A DNA stretch of 64,000 bases from Paenibacillus sp. GSMTC-2017 (GCF_016019935.1 NZ_JAECMT010000006.1:215367-279366), one strand, 5' to 3'; shown: positions 10,037-18,718, counted from the stretch's first letter. Translations and numbers: made by a program. Notes: a model not told the origin generated them from the sequence alone.

Positions 10037-11311
10037 ATGCCTATTAACTCGAAAATGAAAAGTATGCTGGAATCGTGGAAATATCCTTCATTATTGCTAT
10101 TCGGAATTGGAATATCGAATGTAGGTGCTTGGATTTATTTTATAGCGTTAAATTTAATTGTGCTCGACATGACCGAATCAGCGTTAGCAGTATCTATCTT
10201 GTACCTCATTAGACCGATTGCTGCGATGTGTACGAATAGCTGGTCAGGCAGTTTCATTGATCGTATGAACAAACGTAGCTTAATGATTGGCCTTCACTTT
10301 TCACGAGCATTCCTTATTTTCTTGCTTCCATTATTCGATTCGCTGATCTATATGTATGTGCTAGTTTTCCTCATCAATATGGGAAATTCAGCCTTCTATC
10401 CAACCTCAGGAACATATATCGCTAAGTTAGTGCCACCAGAGATGAGGAAAAGGTTTAATGCGGTAAATAGCTTAATCGGTTCGGGTGCATTTATGATCGG
10501 CCCTGCAATTGCGGGATTGCTGTTCCTGATCGGTTCACCTACTTCTGCGATTTATATTAATGCAGGTGCATTAGCGATAGCAGGTTTAGTTATGCTACTG
10601 ATGCCAAATCTAGAGAAGGATTCTTTTATGGAGGCGGACATTGAACGGATTTCATGGAAGGTTCTCAAGCAAGATTGGGGAGTTGTCATTACGTTTTATA
10701 GGAAGGCGCTTTATGTACTGGCGATTTGTTTATTATTCAGCGTAGTTATGGTTGTTATGGCAACTGCGGTAGACTCGCTTGAAGCTGCTTTTGCTAGAGT
10801 TGTACTTGGTCTGTCAGAGAGTGATTACGGTATTCTAGTAAGTGTAGCAGGTGCAGGTATTATTGTAGGAGCAGCAATCAATGTCATCATTGTAAAAAGA
10901 GTTGCCAATTCGATTATGATTGGAGTCGGAACGCTTGGTGTTGGCGTTGGTTATCTCATCTATGCTTTCTCGGGGACATTTGCCATTGCGGCTGTTGGAT
11001 TTTTTGTACTCGCCTTTTTTATCGCTTTTGCCAATGCGGGTTACACGACATTTTACCAAAACCATATCCCAGTTGACCTGATGGGGAGGGTCGGCAGTAT
11101 AAATGGATTCATTGAAGCGAGCTTAACTATGTTTGCAACCATTGTAGTTGGAGTCGCAGCAGAATGGATTTCGATCGAAAGCGCCGTGCTCGGAGGCGTC
11201 ATTCTAATGGTATTGCTTGGTGTTGTATTATGCGCTTGCGTGTTGCTTCCGTCGAAGAAACGTTATTATGAGATGCCGAATGCTCACAACGTAGTCGCTT
11301 CACACGATTAA
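10037..11311 (+). CDS. MFS transporter under T-box control
   Basis: This 424-residue integral membrane protein has about 12 predicted helices and an MFS loop 2-3 segment, GSFIDRMNKRSLM (a variant of GxxxDRxGRR), at about residue 73. It resembles the EntS-like MFS_3 exporter group. ATG 10037 follows AGGGGAG. Because its leader is a T-box reading an amino-acid tRNA (probably Ser), the substrate is likely an amino acid, a derivative or an amino-acid-containing compound, and uptake seems more logical than export since expression would rise when charged tRNA falls. That substrate link is inference from regulation, not from the protein sequence. Confidence 0.88.
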   Translation: MPINSKMKSMLESWKYPSLLLFGIGISNVGAWIYFIALNLIVLDMTESALAVSILYLIRPIAAMCTNSWSGSFIDRMNKRSLMIGLHFSRAFLIFLLPLFDSLIYMYVLVFLINMGNSAFYPTSGTYIAKLVPPEMRKRFNAVNSLIGSGAFMIGPAIAGLLFLIGSPTSAIYINAGALAIAGLVMLLMPNLEKDSFMEADIERISWKVLKQDWGVVITFYRKALYVLAICLLFSVVMVVMATAVDSLEAAFARVVLGLSESDYGILVSVAGAGIIVGAAINVIIVKRVANSIMIGVGTLGVGVGYLIYAFSGTFAIAAVGFFVLAFFIAFANAGYTTFYQNHIPVDLMGRVGSINGFIEASLTMFATIVVGVAAEWISIESAVLGGVILMVLLGVVLCACVLLPSKKRYYEMPNAHNVVASHD

Positions 11312-11432
11312 AGAGCATGCGGATATGCTTTACAAACGACTAATAGAAAAATATACTCAGTTGGAAGGATTACTGTACTATTTTGCAAAATGATCACATG
11401 CTCGTAATTTTTCAATTGAGGAGTGGACAGCA

Positions 11433-12059
11433 ATGAGTGATTTTACAACAGTACTAAAAGAAAGACGATCCGCAACCAAGTTTCAACTAGGTGTTGAGCT
11501 GGCAGATGCGGAGTTAGATGCAATATTTCAATTAGTGAAATTTACGCCGTCAGCTTTTAATTTGCAGCATGCCCATTATGTTGTTGTAAAAGATGAAGTG
11601 GTAAAAGAGAAAGTATACGAAGCAGCCTACAAACAGTACAAAATTAAAACAGCTTCTGCCGTTATTTTGGTACTTGGAAATATGGATGCCTATCAAGAAG
11701 TAGCAACCATTAATGAAGGGCTTCTGAATTTGGGTGTGCTCAGTAAGCAGGAGTATGATCAAACGGTAGATTCGGTTACTTCTTTTTATGAAACTAGAGG
11801 GGAAACCTTTAAGCGGGAAGAAGCGATTCGTAACGCAAGTTTATCTGCGATGTCGTTTATGTTGGCGGCAAAAGATAGAGGGTGGGACACTTGCCCGATG
11901 ATCGGTTTTGACCCAAAAGCGATGAGTGAAGTGCTAAATGTACCGGATAGATATGTGCCAGCAATGCTCATTACGATAGGCAAAGAAGATATATCTGCTC
12001 AAAGACCACGTGGTTACCGTAAGCCGGTTGGTGAGTTTGTGAGTAGAGATACTTTTTAA
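11433..12059 (+). CDS. Nitroreductase family protein (FMN-dependent)
   Basis: This is a 208-residue protein of the NADPH-type nitroreductase fold: N-terminal ERRSATKFQ (FMN phosphate-binding Arg cluster), TPSAFNLQ, and C-terminal GWDTCPMIGFDP plus ITIGKEDISAQRPRGYRKPVGEF. It resembles YodC/YfkO-type oxidoreductases acting on nitroaromatics or quinones. ATG 11433 follows GAGGAG. It is a separate unit after the MFS gene and ends at a strong bidirectional terminator shared with sodC. A detoxification role agrees with the nearby NamA and superoxide dismutase genes, but no shared regulation is visible. Confidence 0.88.
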   Translation: MSDFTTVLKERRSATKFQLGVELADAELDAIFQLVKFTPSAFNLQHAHYVVVKDEVVKEKVYEAAYKQYKIKTASAVILVLGNMDAYQEVATINEGLLNLGVLSKQEYDQTVDSVTSFYETRGETFKREEAIRNASLSAMSFMLAAKDRGWDTCPMIGFDPKAMSEVLNVPDRYVPAMLITIGKEDISAQRPRGYRKPVGEFVSRDTF

Positions 12060-12123
12060 ATGATTACTTAAATACATTAGATATTTATAGGGAATTGAAG
12101 ACTTCTAAATTATGTTTATTGCC

Positions 12124-12176
12124 AAAAAAAGAGACGACTTTCATTCTTTTGAGTAGAATGAAAGTTCGTCTTTTTT
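12124..12176. terminator. Bidirectional terminator between nitroreductase and sodC
   Basis: The near-perfect stem GACGACTTTCATTC / GAATGAAAGTTCGTC is flanked by an A-run on the left and a T-run on the right, so it can terminate both convergent units. Confidence 0.9.
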
Positions 12177-12189
12177 GTGTGAAATGACA

Positions 12190-12726
12190 CTACTTAATAA
12201 ATCCACATGCAATACGTGCCCCGGAGTTGCCGGATGGGTCAGTAGCATAATCATCAGCCTTCTCATGAATGACGATTGCTGATCCGCCTTCCTTTAGCAA
12301 AGAATTTGGTTTGCCAGGCTGAAGAGTTACGTTCGCACTTTCGATAATTGTATTGACTGTGCCATCTGCTCCTACCTCAATATTGGGGAGATCGCCGCGA
12401 TGGAAGCCTTTTGGATTGTTGAAGCCATGTTGTTTATGCTCTGGGTTTAAATGATCTCCTGCCGTTTTGAAATCGGGAGCATCACATTTCCCAACATTGT
12501 GAAAGTGAATACCATGTGTGCCTGGGGGAAGTTCTTTCGCTTCCACATGTAGCACAACCTTATCTTTTTCCTCCGTAAGCTTAGCACTGCCAATTTCTTT
12601 CCCTTCACTATTGATGATGGGAACGAGCAGACCAGCAAACTCGCTTTCTTCATGGGAACTTGCAGCAGCATAGCTGATCGTTTGTGTTAGTAGCAGCAAG
12701 GCTACTAGTAGCATTATTTTTTTCAT
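12190..12726 (-). CDS. sodC: Secreted Cu/Zn-type superoxide dismutase-like protein
   Basis: This is a 178-residue precursor with a signal peptide (MKKIMLLVALLLL...ISYAAAS) and no lipobox, so it is released or held in the wall. The SOD_Cu family fold is visible with metal ligands HGIHFHN, HLNPEHKQHG and VIHEKADD, the disulphide Cys pair (GKCD and ARIACG) and the active-site Arg before the last Cys. The copper ligand set looks complete, unlike B. subtilis YojM, which is reported to lack one ligand. Start: GGAGG precedes two adjacent ATGs; the second (12726) has the better spacing. It would remove superoxide outside the cell. Confidence 0.92.
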   Translation of the reverse strand: MKKIMLLVALLLLTQTISYAAASSHEESEFAGLLVPIINSEGKEIGSAKLTEEKDKVVLHVEAKELPPGTHGIHFHNVGKCDAPDFKTAGDHLNPEHKQHGFNNPKGFHRGDLPNIEVGADGTVNTIIESANVTLQPGKPNSLLKEGGSAIVIHEKADDYATDPSGNSGARIACGFIK

Positions 12727-12864
12727 CATATCCTCCAAATGTATGTGCAAGTAGTTTGATCGTTAGCACAACACGTATGCCAACACATCTATCATGTTCA
12801 AAAATTTGGAAACTATTCAATCGTCCAAGTTTTCAACGATTAACCAAGCAGTAATGAACAACGG

Positions 12865-12912
12865 TTGACAAAGGAAAGAAAACGTTGATAATATAAATGC
12901 ATGCACATGCAT
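12865..12912 (+). promoter_or_regulatory. Promoter and possible operator of namA
   Basis: TTGACA (12865-12870), 18 bp, TAATAT (12889-12894). Directly downstream, near the expected +1, lies the inverted repeat ATGCATGCACATGCAT (12897-12912), well placed for a repressor such as the MarR protein encoded after namA. Confidence 0.6.
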
Positions 12913-12976
12913 ATAATTTGGGTGAGCAATCAAAATAACGATATACAATTCAAATGTGGATGAAGGAGTGGGGACG

Positions 12977-14023
12977 ATGAGCGATTTATTTACACCATTT
13001 GTTTGGAAGGGTCTTGAGCTGAAGAATAGGGTGGTTATGCCACCAATGTGTCAATATTCGGTGACGAAGAAGGACGGAATAGCGAATGATTGGCATTTTG
13101 CCCATTATGTTAGTCGTGCTATAGGTGGTGCGGGTCTAATCATTATTGAGATGACTGATGTCGAGCCGGACGGTCGTATAACGGACTTTGACCTTGGCTT
13201 ATGGTCAGACGATCAAATTCCTGCCCTAGCGAAAATCGTGGACGCTTGTCATCAGCACGGTGCGAAGGTAGCTATTCAAATTGCACATGCTGGACGCAAA
13301 GCAGAACATGCGGACGTTCCAGTTGCTCCTTCAGCGATTGCATTCAGTGATAAATATAAAACGCCAAGAGCGCTTGAAACGACTGAGGTTCAAGAGATGG
13401 TCGAGAAATTCCGTGTTACCGCAAGACGTGCAATTGAAGCAGGGGTTGATGCAATCGAGCTACATGGTGCACACGGCTACTTGCTCCATCAATTCCACTC
13501 CCCTCTAACAAACCAAAGGACAGACCAATATGGTGAAGATTTAACCTTATTCGGATCTGAAGTTATAAAAGCTGTTAAGAGTGAGATGCCGGACAATATG
13601 CCGCTAATTATGAGAATTTCCGCGAAGGAGTATGTTGAGGGCGGGTACGGATTGAAGGAGAGTACAGCTTTCTCCAAAACGTATCAAGAAGCTGGAGTAG
13701 ATATTTTCCACATTAGCTCAGGTGGAGAAGGAAGTACCGTCAATACTCCAATGGGTGCCCCTGGTTCACATGCTGGTTATCAAGTTCCGCTAGCTAGAGA
13801 AATTAAACAGGAGTTAAATGTTCCTGTCATTGCAGTAGGAAGACTGGATAATCCAGTTCTCGCTAATGCATTAATCGGTAATGAAGATGCAGATCTCGTT
13901 GCAGTAGGCAGAGGAATGCTTCAAAATCCATATTGGACGTTGGAAGCAGCACTTGCGCTAGGACAGAAGACGGATTTCCCACGTCAATATGGGGCGTCAT
14001 TTTACAAACTAACAAAAGAATAA
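12977..14023 (+). CDS. namA: NADPH dehydrogenase NamA (Old Yellow Enzyme, YqjM class)
   Basis: This is a 348-residue FMN-dependent ene-reductase that reduces activated C=C bonds of electrophiles and quinones. YqjM-class marks are visible: MPPMCQYS with the redox-tuning Cys near residue 27, IQIAHAGRKAE (substrate-binding His pair), HGAHGYLLHQFHSPLTNQRTDQYG and the phosphate-binding AVGRGMLQNP near the C-terminus. ATG 12977 follows AAGGAGTGGGG; the upstream GTG frame has no benefit. It has its own promoter and possible operator, and a MarR gene 187 bp downstream is the likely regulator. Confidence 0.95.
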   Translation: MSDLFTPFVWKGLELKNRVVMPPMCQYSVTKKDGIANDWHFAHYVSRAIGGAGLIIIEMTDVEPDGRITDFDLGLWSDDQIPALAKIVDACHQHGAKVAIQIAHAGRKAEHADVPVAPSAIAFSDKYKTPRALETTEVQEMVEKFRVTARRAIEAGVDAIELHGAHGYLLHQFHSPLTNQRTDQYGEDLTLFGSEVIKAVKSEMPDNMPLIMRISAKEYVEGGYGLKESTAFSKTYQEAGVDIFHISSGGEGSTVNTPMGAPGSHAGYQVPLAREIKQELNVPVIAVGRLDNPVLANALIGNEDADLVAVGRGMLQNPYWTLEAALALGQKTDFPRQYGASFYKLTKE

Positions 14024-14209
14024 CTCATTAATCAAGTATCGATTCGAAGTAATATCACATGTGCAGAGTATTAGTTCAGCTGACACTTTCGTCTAACCGT
14101 TCGTTAATTATATGGCTAGATGATATAATAACTCTACTATGTTTATCCCAAAGAACGATGCCAAAGACATGATCAGTTTGTTGCAGCGATTGGGAGAGGG
14201 GATTGCAGG

Positions 14210-14650
14210 ATGGAGAACGAACGCAAGGATGTGCTCACTGAGAGCTGGTTGGATTTAACGAATCTATATATATCGATCACGAATGAGCTTGAACAAGCGC
14301 TGCAAGAGCGGCATGGGCTGTCGTTAAAGGAATTTTATATGCTTTATTTTTTGCATTTAACGCCAGACAAAAGATTAAGACTGCAACAGCTTGAGGCAAT
14401 GGTCGGGCTTAGTCAGAGCGCAATGTCTAGACTCGTCAGTAGGTTTGAAGCAAAAGGATGTGGAGCGCTCGAACGGTATACGTGTGATACAGATCGCAGG
14501 AGCATCTATACGTCATTAACAACGTATGGCCAAGAGAAGGTAGACTTGGCATATACAACCTACAGCACTGTTTTAAGTGAGGCATTCCCGGATGAGCGCA
14601 TCGGTGGACTCATTAAAGAATTAGTTGGTTTGCGTGAACAAAAGAAATAA
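14210..14650 (+). CDS. MarR-family transcriptional regulator
   Basis: This is a 146-residue all-helical winged-helix protein. The recognition helix is LEAMVGLSQSAMSRLVSRFEAKG and the wing carries the family-typical Asp-Arg in CDTDRRSIYTSLT (DxRxxxxxLT). Two Cys residues (GCGALERYTCDTD) sit beside the wing and could serve redox or electrophile sensing. ATG 14210 follows GAGAGGGG. It lies downstream of namA in the same direction and is a candidate repressor of that gene; this is inferred from position. Its terminator is shared with the convergent mod regulator. Confidence 0.87.
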   Translation: MENERKDVLTESWLDLTNLYISITNELEQALQERHGLSLKEFYMLYFLHLTPDKRLRLQQLEAMVGLSQSAMSRLVSRFEAKGCGALERYTCDTDRRSIYTSLTTYGQEKVDLAYTTYSTVLSEAFPDERIGGLIKELVGLREQKK

Positions 14651-14663
14651 GCGAACGGTATAT

Positions 14664-14713
14664 AAAAAGCGGAGTGTTCAAGGGCGTTGCGACCCTGCGA
14701 ACACTCCGCTTTT
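14664..14713. terminator. Bidirectional terminator between marR and the mod regulator
   Basis: The stem AAAAGCGGAGTGTTC / GAACACTCCGCTTTT is a 15-bp perfect repeat flanked by A and T runs; it overlaps the last bases of the minus-strand gene. Confidence 0.9.
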
Positions 14714-15629
14714 ACGTTTCATACATGACTTGTCCGCTCAAAGAGAGATCATAGCTGGCAATGGCTAGGAGCTCTTGCTGAAACTGATTTGAACGTATAA
14801 TGTGCAACAGATCCTCGATCCATTTATCATTTTCTAGTTTCTTAAGCATAACAAGATCATACCGTTCTTGTATAAGTGGTATGAAGTCGATTTGCTTTAC
14901 AACTGAAGCTGCCTGTGCTGTACCAATACCCACATCTGCTTCTCCAGAAGCTACTTTTGCAGCGACAGACAAGTGATTGCTTTCGATGTTATTATAGCCA
15001 ACTAGATCCTCCGGTTTAATACCATGTAAACGGAGCTGTTCATCGAGCAGGACGCGTGCGCCGGAGCCGCGCTCTCGGTTTACCAGTCGGAGTCCCTTTT
15101 GCTGAAGATCGGTCCAGTTTGTAATACCGAGCGGGTTGCCTTTTGCCACATATAGTCCCGCTGGACGAGTTAATAGATTAACGACTAGATAAGAAGTGCC
15201 AATAAGCAGTTTACGGATATAAGGGATGTTGTATTCTCCGCTGTCCCCGTCCAGCAAATGAGTACTGACTATATCGGAATGACCTTGATACATACTAATA
15301 AGACTGTCGAGGCTGCCAGCATTAGATCGTAGAGTACGAATGCCTCGCAGTTCTTTCTCCATATGTCGTGCCAATATGTCCAGACTAATGTCCTGTCCTG
15401 TGATGACGATGGAACTGGACTGTACTTCAGTAGGTAGTATGGATAAGTTTATAGTTGCAGCCTTACTTTTTTGCTTGTATGCTTCCAAGTCGGAGGCGTC
15501 GACCCGCATTTGCTTACCTACTCGATAAGAGGATAATTCACCCTTTTTGATCAAGTCATAGACGGTCAGCTTAGATATTTTCAGTAACTTCGCTAGTTCG
15601 TCTACGGTATAAGATACCTCTTCTGACAT
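14712..15629 (-). CDS. HTH regulator with PBP-like domain, YvgK type (molybdate regulator)
   Basis: This 305-residue protein opens with an excisionase/MerR-like helix-turn-helix (YTVDELAKLLKISKLTVYDLIKKGEL, then YRVGKQMRVDASDLEAYK). From about residue 70 it has a periplasmic-binding-protein-like domain (NRERGSGARVLLDEQL and SGEADVGIGTAQAA are characteristic). The same architecture in B. subtilis YvgK precedes the ModA/ModB-like yvgL/yvgM. Here modA and modB lie 870 bp away, divergent, so it probably senses molybdate or a pterin cofactor state and regulates them. GAGGCG before ATG 15629 supports the start. Confidence 0.82.
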   Translation of the reverse strand: MSEEVSYTVDELAKLLKISKLTVYDLIKKGELSSYRVGKQMRVDASDLEAYKQKSKAATINLSILPTEVQSSSIVITGQDISLDILARHMEKELRGIRTLRSNAGSLDSLISMYQGHSDIVSTHLLDGDSGEYNIPYIRKLLIGTSYLVVNLLTRPAGLYVAKGNPLGITNWTDLQQKGLRLVNRERGSGARVLLDEQLRLHGIKPEDLVGYNNIESNHLSVAAKVASGEADVGIGTAQAASVVKQIDFIPLIQERYDLVMLKKLENDKWIEDLLHIIRSNQFQQELLAIASYDLSLSGQVMYET

Positions 15630-15760
15630 TCAAAATCGCCTCTATTCACCTAAATGAAAGTCTTTTACGACTATTATTGTAACACACTCCAATTTGTACA
15701 CGCGCCTGCAAAATAGTAGCTATACATATACATGTTTAAAGAAATAGATAGAGCTATATA

Positions 15761-15815
15761 AAAGAAACAGCGGCAGTTAAGAGTGAACATAACGCCCTAG
15801 ACTGCTGCTGTTTTA
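15761..15815 (-). terminator. Terminator after the VOC gene
   Basis: The stem AACAGCGGCAG / CTGCTGCTGTT has T-rich sequence on the minus strand side (TTTCTTTT). It separates the VOC gene from the mod regulator. Confidence 0.75.
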
Positions 15816-15847
15816 TTAAGTTATCGTTTTTTGTTAGTGCAACGATA

Positions 15848-16213
15848 CTAACACTTGCAAATCATCAATAGGTTACCATCTGGATCTTTAAAGTTAAACC
15901 AATGTCCATTCTCTATTTCGGTAACAAGTTCTATTTTACGATCTTTTAAGAATTGGTAAGCCTTATGTATATCGTCAGTATTAAAATGAAAGGCAGGATT
16001 TCTTAAGTATGAATCGACATTGTAAATATTGCTGTCTAAGACAAGGTGCATTCCGTTATTATCAAATGGTATACAGCAAAGATGTTCAGCGATAATATCA
16101 AACGTAGGCTCTAAATCAAGAATAGAACAGTACCATTTTCTTGCTTCTTTAATGTCACTTACTGGGATGAAAATGGCTCCAACCTTACTCAAAATAATGC
16201 TCACATTACTCAC
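15848..16213 (-). CDS. VOC-superfamily (glyoxalase/bleomycin-resistance fold) protein
   Basis: This is a 121-residue single-module protein of the vicinal oxygen chelate fold: FIPVSDIKEARKWYCSILDLEP at the N-terminus, a central His-containing strand (GMHLVLDS, AFHFNTDDI) and the C-terminal HWFNFKDPDGNLLMICKC, where FKDPDGN is the family signature. Metal-ligand candidates are visible but the substrate is not. ATG 16213 follows GGGAG. It sits between the mod regulator and modA on the minus strand, isolated by a terminator, so no functional tie to molybdate is implied. Confidence 0.85.
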   Translation of the reverse strand: MSNVSIILSKVGAIFIPVSDIKEARKWYCSILDLEPTFDIIAEHLCCIPFDNNGMHLVLDSNIYNVDSYLRNPAFHFNTDDIHKAYQFLKDRKIELVTEIENGHWFNFKDPDGNLLMICKC

Positions 16214-16330
16214 ACTCCCTCATTATCGTACCGACATAATATCGAATAAATTATACTATTTTTAGGTGAAAAAGGTTATTTTTTCATTTCGACTGCCGTT
16301 AGTTCATTAAAAAAGACTGCTTAACTTATA

Positions 16331-16375
16331 CATGCAAAAGACGACCGTCTACGGCTGGCAGTCGTCTTTTGCATG
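16331..16375. repeat. Long perfect hairpin upstream of modA
   Basis: CATGCAAAAGACGAC (16331-16345) is repeated inverted as GTCGTCTTTTGCATG (16361-16375), a perfect 15-bp stem with a 15-nt loop. It lies between two divergent genes, where no terminator is needed, about 125 bp before the modA start. Confidence 0.8.
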
Positions 16376-16501
16376 TACCTAACAAGTTACAAACCTCTTT
16401 TTTGGGAAAATGATATAGTTGTATCAGGACAAATTATTTCATTTCGCTTATACTACCTATATCTATTTATATCTAAACATAACGAAAAGGGAGAATTGAG
16501 A

Positions 16502-17302
16502 ATGAAGTTTTTCAAAAAAGGTGTCCTCTTAGTAACAATTCTTGTTATGGCCTTCACAATGAGCGCTTGCGGATCTTCAAAAGATTCGAGCGTTGCAAGT
16601 GGAGAAAAAGTAGAATTGACGATCTCAGCCGCGGCAAGTCTAACAGATGCGCTGAATGAGCTTGAGCTTACATTTGAAAAAGAGTATAAAACGATTGACC
16701 TCGTCTTTAACTATGGCGCATCCGGTGCTTTGCAACAGCAAATCGAGCAAGGTGCTCCAGCCGACATCTTTTTATCTGCAGCAGTCAAAAATATGAAAAC
16801 ACTCGTAGAAAAAGGGTTGGTTGAGAATGGAAAGCAACGTAATCTTCTATCGAACGAGCTTGTCGTAGTTGTGCCAAAGGATGGCATGCTGAAGCTGGCA
16901 GAGCTGAAGGATTTATTGCAAGAAGGCGTTAAGAAGATCGCAATAGGTATACCAGAGAGCGTACCAGCAGGAAGTTATGCAAAGGAAGCTTTAGTTAGTG
17001 CGAGTATTTGGGATCAAGTAGGAGTGAAGACGGTTCAAGCGAAAGACGTTAGAGGCGTACTTCAGTATGTAGAGACTGGCAATGTTGATGCTGGATTTGT
17101 ATACAAAACAGATGCACTCGCTTCTAAAGCAGTGAGTATTGCGTTCCCTGTTGACCCAGCTACGTATTCGCCTGTACTTTATCCAGTCGGAATTGTGAAG
17201 GCAACTAAACATGCTGATGAAGCTCAAAATTTCTATGAATTCCTACAAACGAAAGAAGCAACTGACGTATTTGTGAAATACGGCTTTAACGCTGCAAAAT
17301 AA
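16502..17302 (+). CDS. modA: Molybdate ABC transporter substrate-binding lipoprotein ModA
   Basis: This is a 266-residue precursor with a lipoprotein signal (hydrophobic stretch, then TMSAC at the lipobox). The mature domain starts LTISAAASLTDAL, the oxyanion-binding motif of ModA; FNYGASGALQQQIEQGAPADIFLSA and GNVDAGFVYKTDA complete the family signature. It captures molybdate or tungstate outside the membrane. ATG 16502 follows AAAGGGAG; the open frame upstream of it is noncoding and contains the hairpin at 16331-16375. modB follows after 3 bp. Confidence 0.95.
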   Translation: MKFFKKGVLLVTILVMAFTMSACGSSKDSSVASGEKVELTISAAASLTDALNELELTFEKEYKTIDLVFNYGASGALQQQIEQGAPADIFLSAAVKNMKTLVEKGLVENGKQRNLLSNELVVVVPKDGMLKLAELKDLLQEGVKKIAIGIPESVPAGSYAKEALVSASIWDQVGVKTVQAKDVRGVLQYVETGNVDAGFVYKTDALASKAVSIAFPVDPATYSPVLYPVGIVKATKHADEAQNFYEFLQTKEATDVFVKYGFNAAK

Positions 17303-17305
17303 GGG

Positions 17306-17971
17306 ATGGTTATAGACTGGCCCCAATTTTGGCCACCGATTTTATTGTCGCTGCAAGTCACTTTGGTGGCAAGCGTAATAGCCGCTATCGCAGGAATTGC
17401 GGCGGCTTGGTGGATGTCGAAGAAACATTTTAGAGGGAAAATTATAGTTGAAACGTTATTTATGCTGCCGCTTGTTCTGCCGCCTACCGTTGTTGGTTTC
17501 TTGCTTCTAGTAGCACTCGGTAGACGAAGTATATTTGGTAAGTTCGCTGAATGGCTATTCTCTGCACCAGTATTGTTTTCCCCATGGGCAGCGGTTATCG
17601 CTGCCGTTGTTGTCGCATTCCCGCTCGTCTATCAGACGATGAGGGTTGGCTTCTCCTCGGTAGATCAGGAAGTAGAAGAGTCAGCCCGTTCAGCGGGAGC
17701 AAGTGAGTGGCAAGTGTTCCGCTATATTACGTTACCTATGGTAATACGTGCGGTCATGACGGGTTATATTCTCGGTTTCGCCCGCGGGTTAGGTGAATTT
17801 GGAGCGACTCTAATGATTGCTGGCAACATTCCAGGGAAAACACAAACGATCCCGACAGCGATTTATGTTGCTGTTGACTCAGGTAATATGCCAATGGCTT
17901 GGGCATGGACGATTGGTATGATTGCTATTTCGTTCATGATGTTGCTTGCAACGGGAAGATTAAAACGATAA
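17306..17971 (+). CDS. modB: Molybdate ABC transporter permease ModB
   Basis: This 221-residue permease has about five or six membrane helices and a clear EAA-type loop (ESARSAGASEWQVFRYITLPMV) for contact with the ATPase, plus GFARGLGEFGATLMIAGNIPG, the typical ModB C-terminal loop. The start ATG sits 3 bp after modA, with AAGGG directly adjacent to it, so translation is probably coupled to modA. No modC ATPase gene follows; a terminator ends the unit. The ATPase must come from elsewhere, as for the B. subtilis yvgLM pair. Confidence 0.93.
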   Translation: MVIDWPQFWPPILLSLQVTLVASVIAAIAGIAAAWWMSKKHFRGKIIVETLFMLPLVLPPTVVGFLLLVALGRRSIFGKFAEWLFSAPVLFSPWAAVIAAVVVAFPLVYQTMRVGFSSVDQEVEESARSAGASEWQVFRYITLPMVIRAVMTGYILGFARGLGEFGATLMIAGNIPGKTQTIPTAIYVAVDSGNMPMAWAWTIGMIAISFMMLLATGRLKR

Positions 17972-18010
17972 TGGTAGCAAACTAAAGACACCATTTTAGT
18001 AACAGCAAAC

Positions 18011-18062
18011 AAGCGACAGAGCAGCGGGGTTAGTTCTCATCAACCGCTAATGTCGCTTTTTA
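18011..18062 (+). terminator. Terminator after modB
   Basis: The stem AAGCGACA...AGCGG / CCGCT...TGTCGCTT is followed by TTTT. It overlaps the 3' end of the convergent USP gene. Confidence 0.8.
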
Positions 18063-18684
18063 TCTCTCCATCAAATATTTTATAATACTTATTTTCTGAT
18101 TGCTTGAAGGGCTTAAATACACCATTGTTGAAATCCGTACCATAAGCTTTGAAAAATAAACCTTCCTCTTCACCATTAGGTGCCGAGCCAAGTTTCAGCT
18201 CCTGGCCGTGTGTCATAGGAGTTAAATATGCTTTAACCCCGGGTTCATATTCGTCCTGAATATGAGCCTTTTCGCGTTCAACAGCAACGACATGTAAATC
18301 TATGAAATCGAGTTGTTTCAAAATATCATTGCTGATAGAACCCTTCATTATTACTTCCCAGCGAGTACGCGCGGATTGTCCCATAATGATATGGGTAATC
18401 TGCCTGCGCTTGGCCACAGCTACAATAGTATCAGCGATATGCCGAGTCTTGCTCTCTTCCGTTACAAACTCAGCTCGCAGCTCTGCAGCAAGTCCCTTCC
18501 ATTCTGCAATGTAATGCAATTTCGTTTCGTTATACTCATTATCTCTAAGTGGATTAATGGTCAGAATGGTGAGTGTTGCTTGAAGAGCCGCGGCAATCTT
18601 TGCACCTCGACGAATTAACGTTTCTCCATTTGGCCCATAGCTGACACAAACTAATACATTTTCCTGTCGATATCGTTCACTCAT
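18040..18684 (-). CDS. KdpD-like universal stress (USP) domain protein under a c-di-AMP riboswitch
   Basis: This 214-residue soluble protein resembles the USP domain of KdpD: NVLVCVSYGPNGETLIRRGAKIAAALQA, HIIMGQSARTRWEVIMKGSISNDIL and DLHVVAVE match the KdpD pattern (VCVS...LIRRG.RIA; LGQ...R....GS....). About 75 extra residues follow, unlike KdpD and of unknown role. It lacks the KdpD ATP-binding, membrane and kinase domains. ATG 18684 follows AAGGGG; the upstream ATG is inside the riboswitch platform. The gene is divergent from the kdp operon and has its own ydaO-type riboswitch. S. aureus KdpD binds c-di-AMP through its USP domain, so this protein may be a free c-di-AMP receptor; that is inference. 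Confidence 0.85.
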   Translation of the reverse strand: MSERYRQENVLVCVSYGPNGETLIRRGAKIAAALQATLTILTINPLRDNEYNETKLHYIAEWKGLAAELRAEFVTEESKTRHIADTIVAVAKRRQITHIIMGQSARTRWEVIMKGSISNDILKQLDFIDLHVVAVEREKAHIQDEYEPGVKAYLTPMTHGQELKLGSAPNGEEEGLFFKAYGTDFNNGVFKPFKQSENKYYKIFDGEIKSDISG

Positions 18685-18718
18685 TACAATAACCCCTTCT
18701 TTTGAGGACATGGCAAAT

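Noticed and set aside
16214..16501. Molybdenum cofactor riboswitch before modA
   Set aside because: Only a simple hairpin is present; no Moco-motif stems or conserved loops were found.
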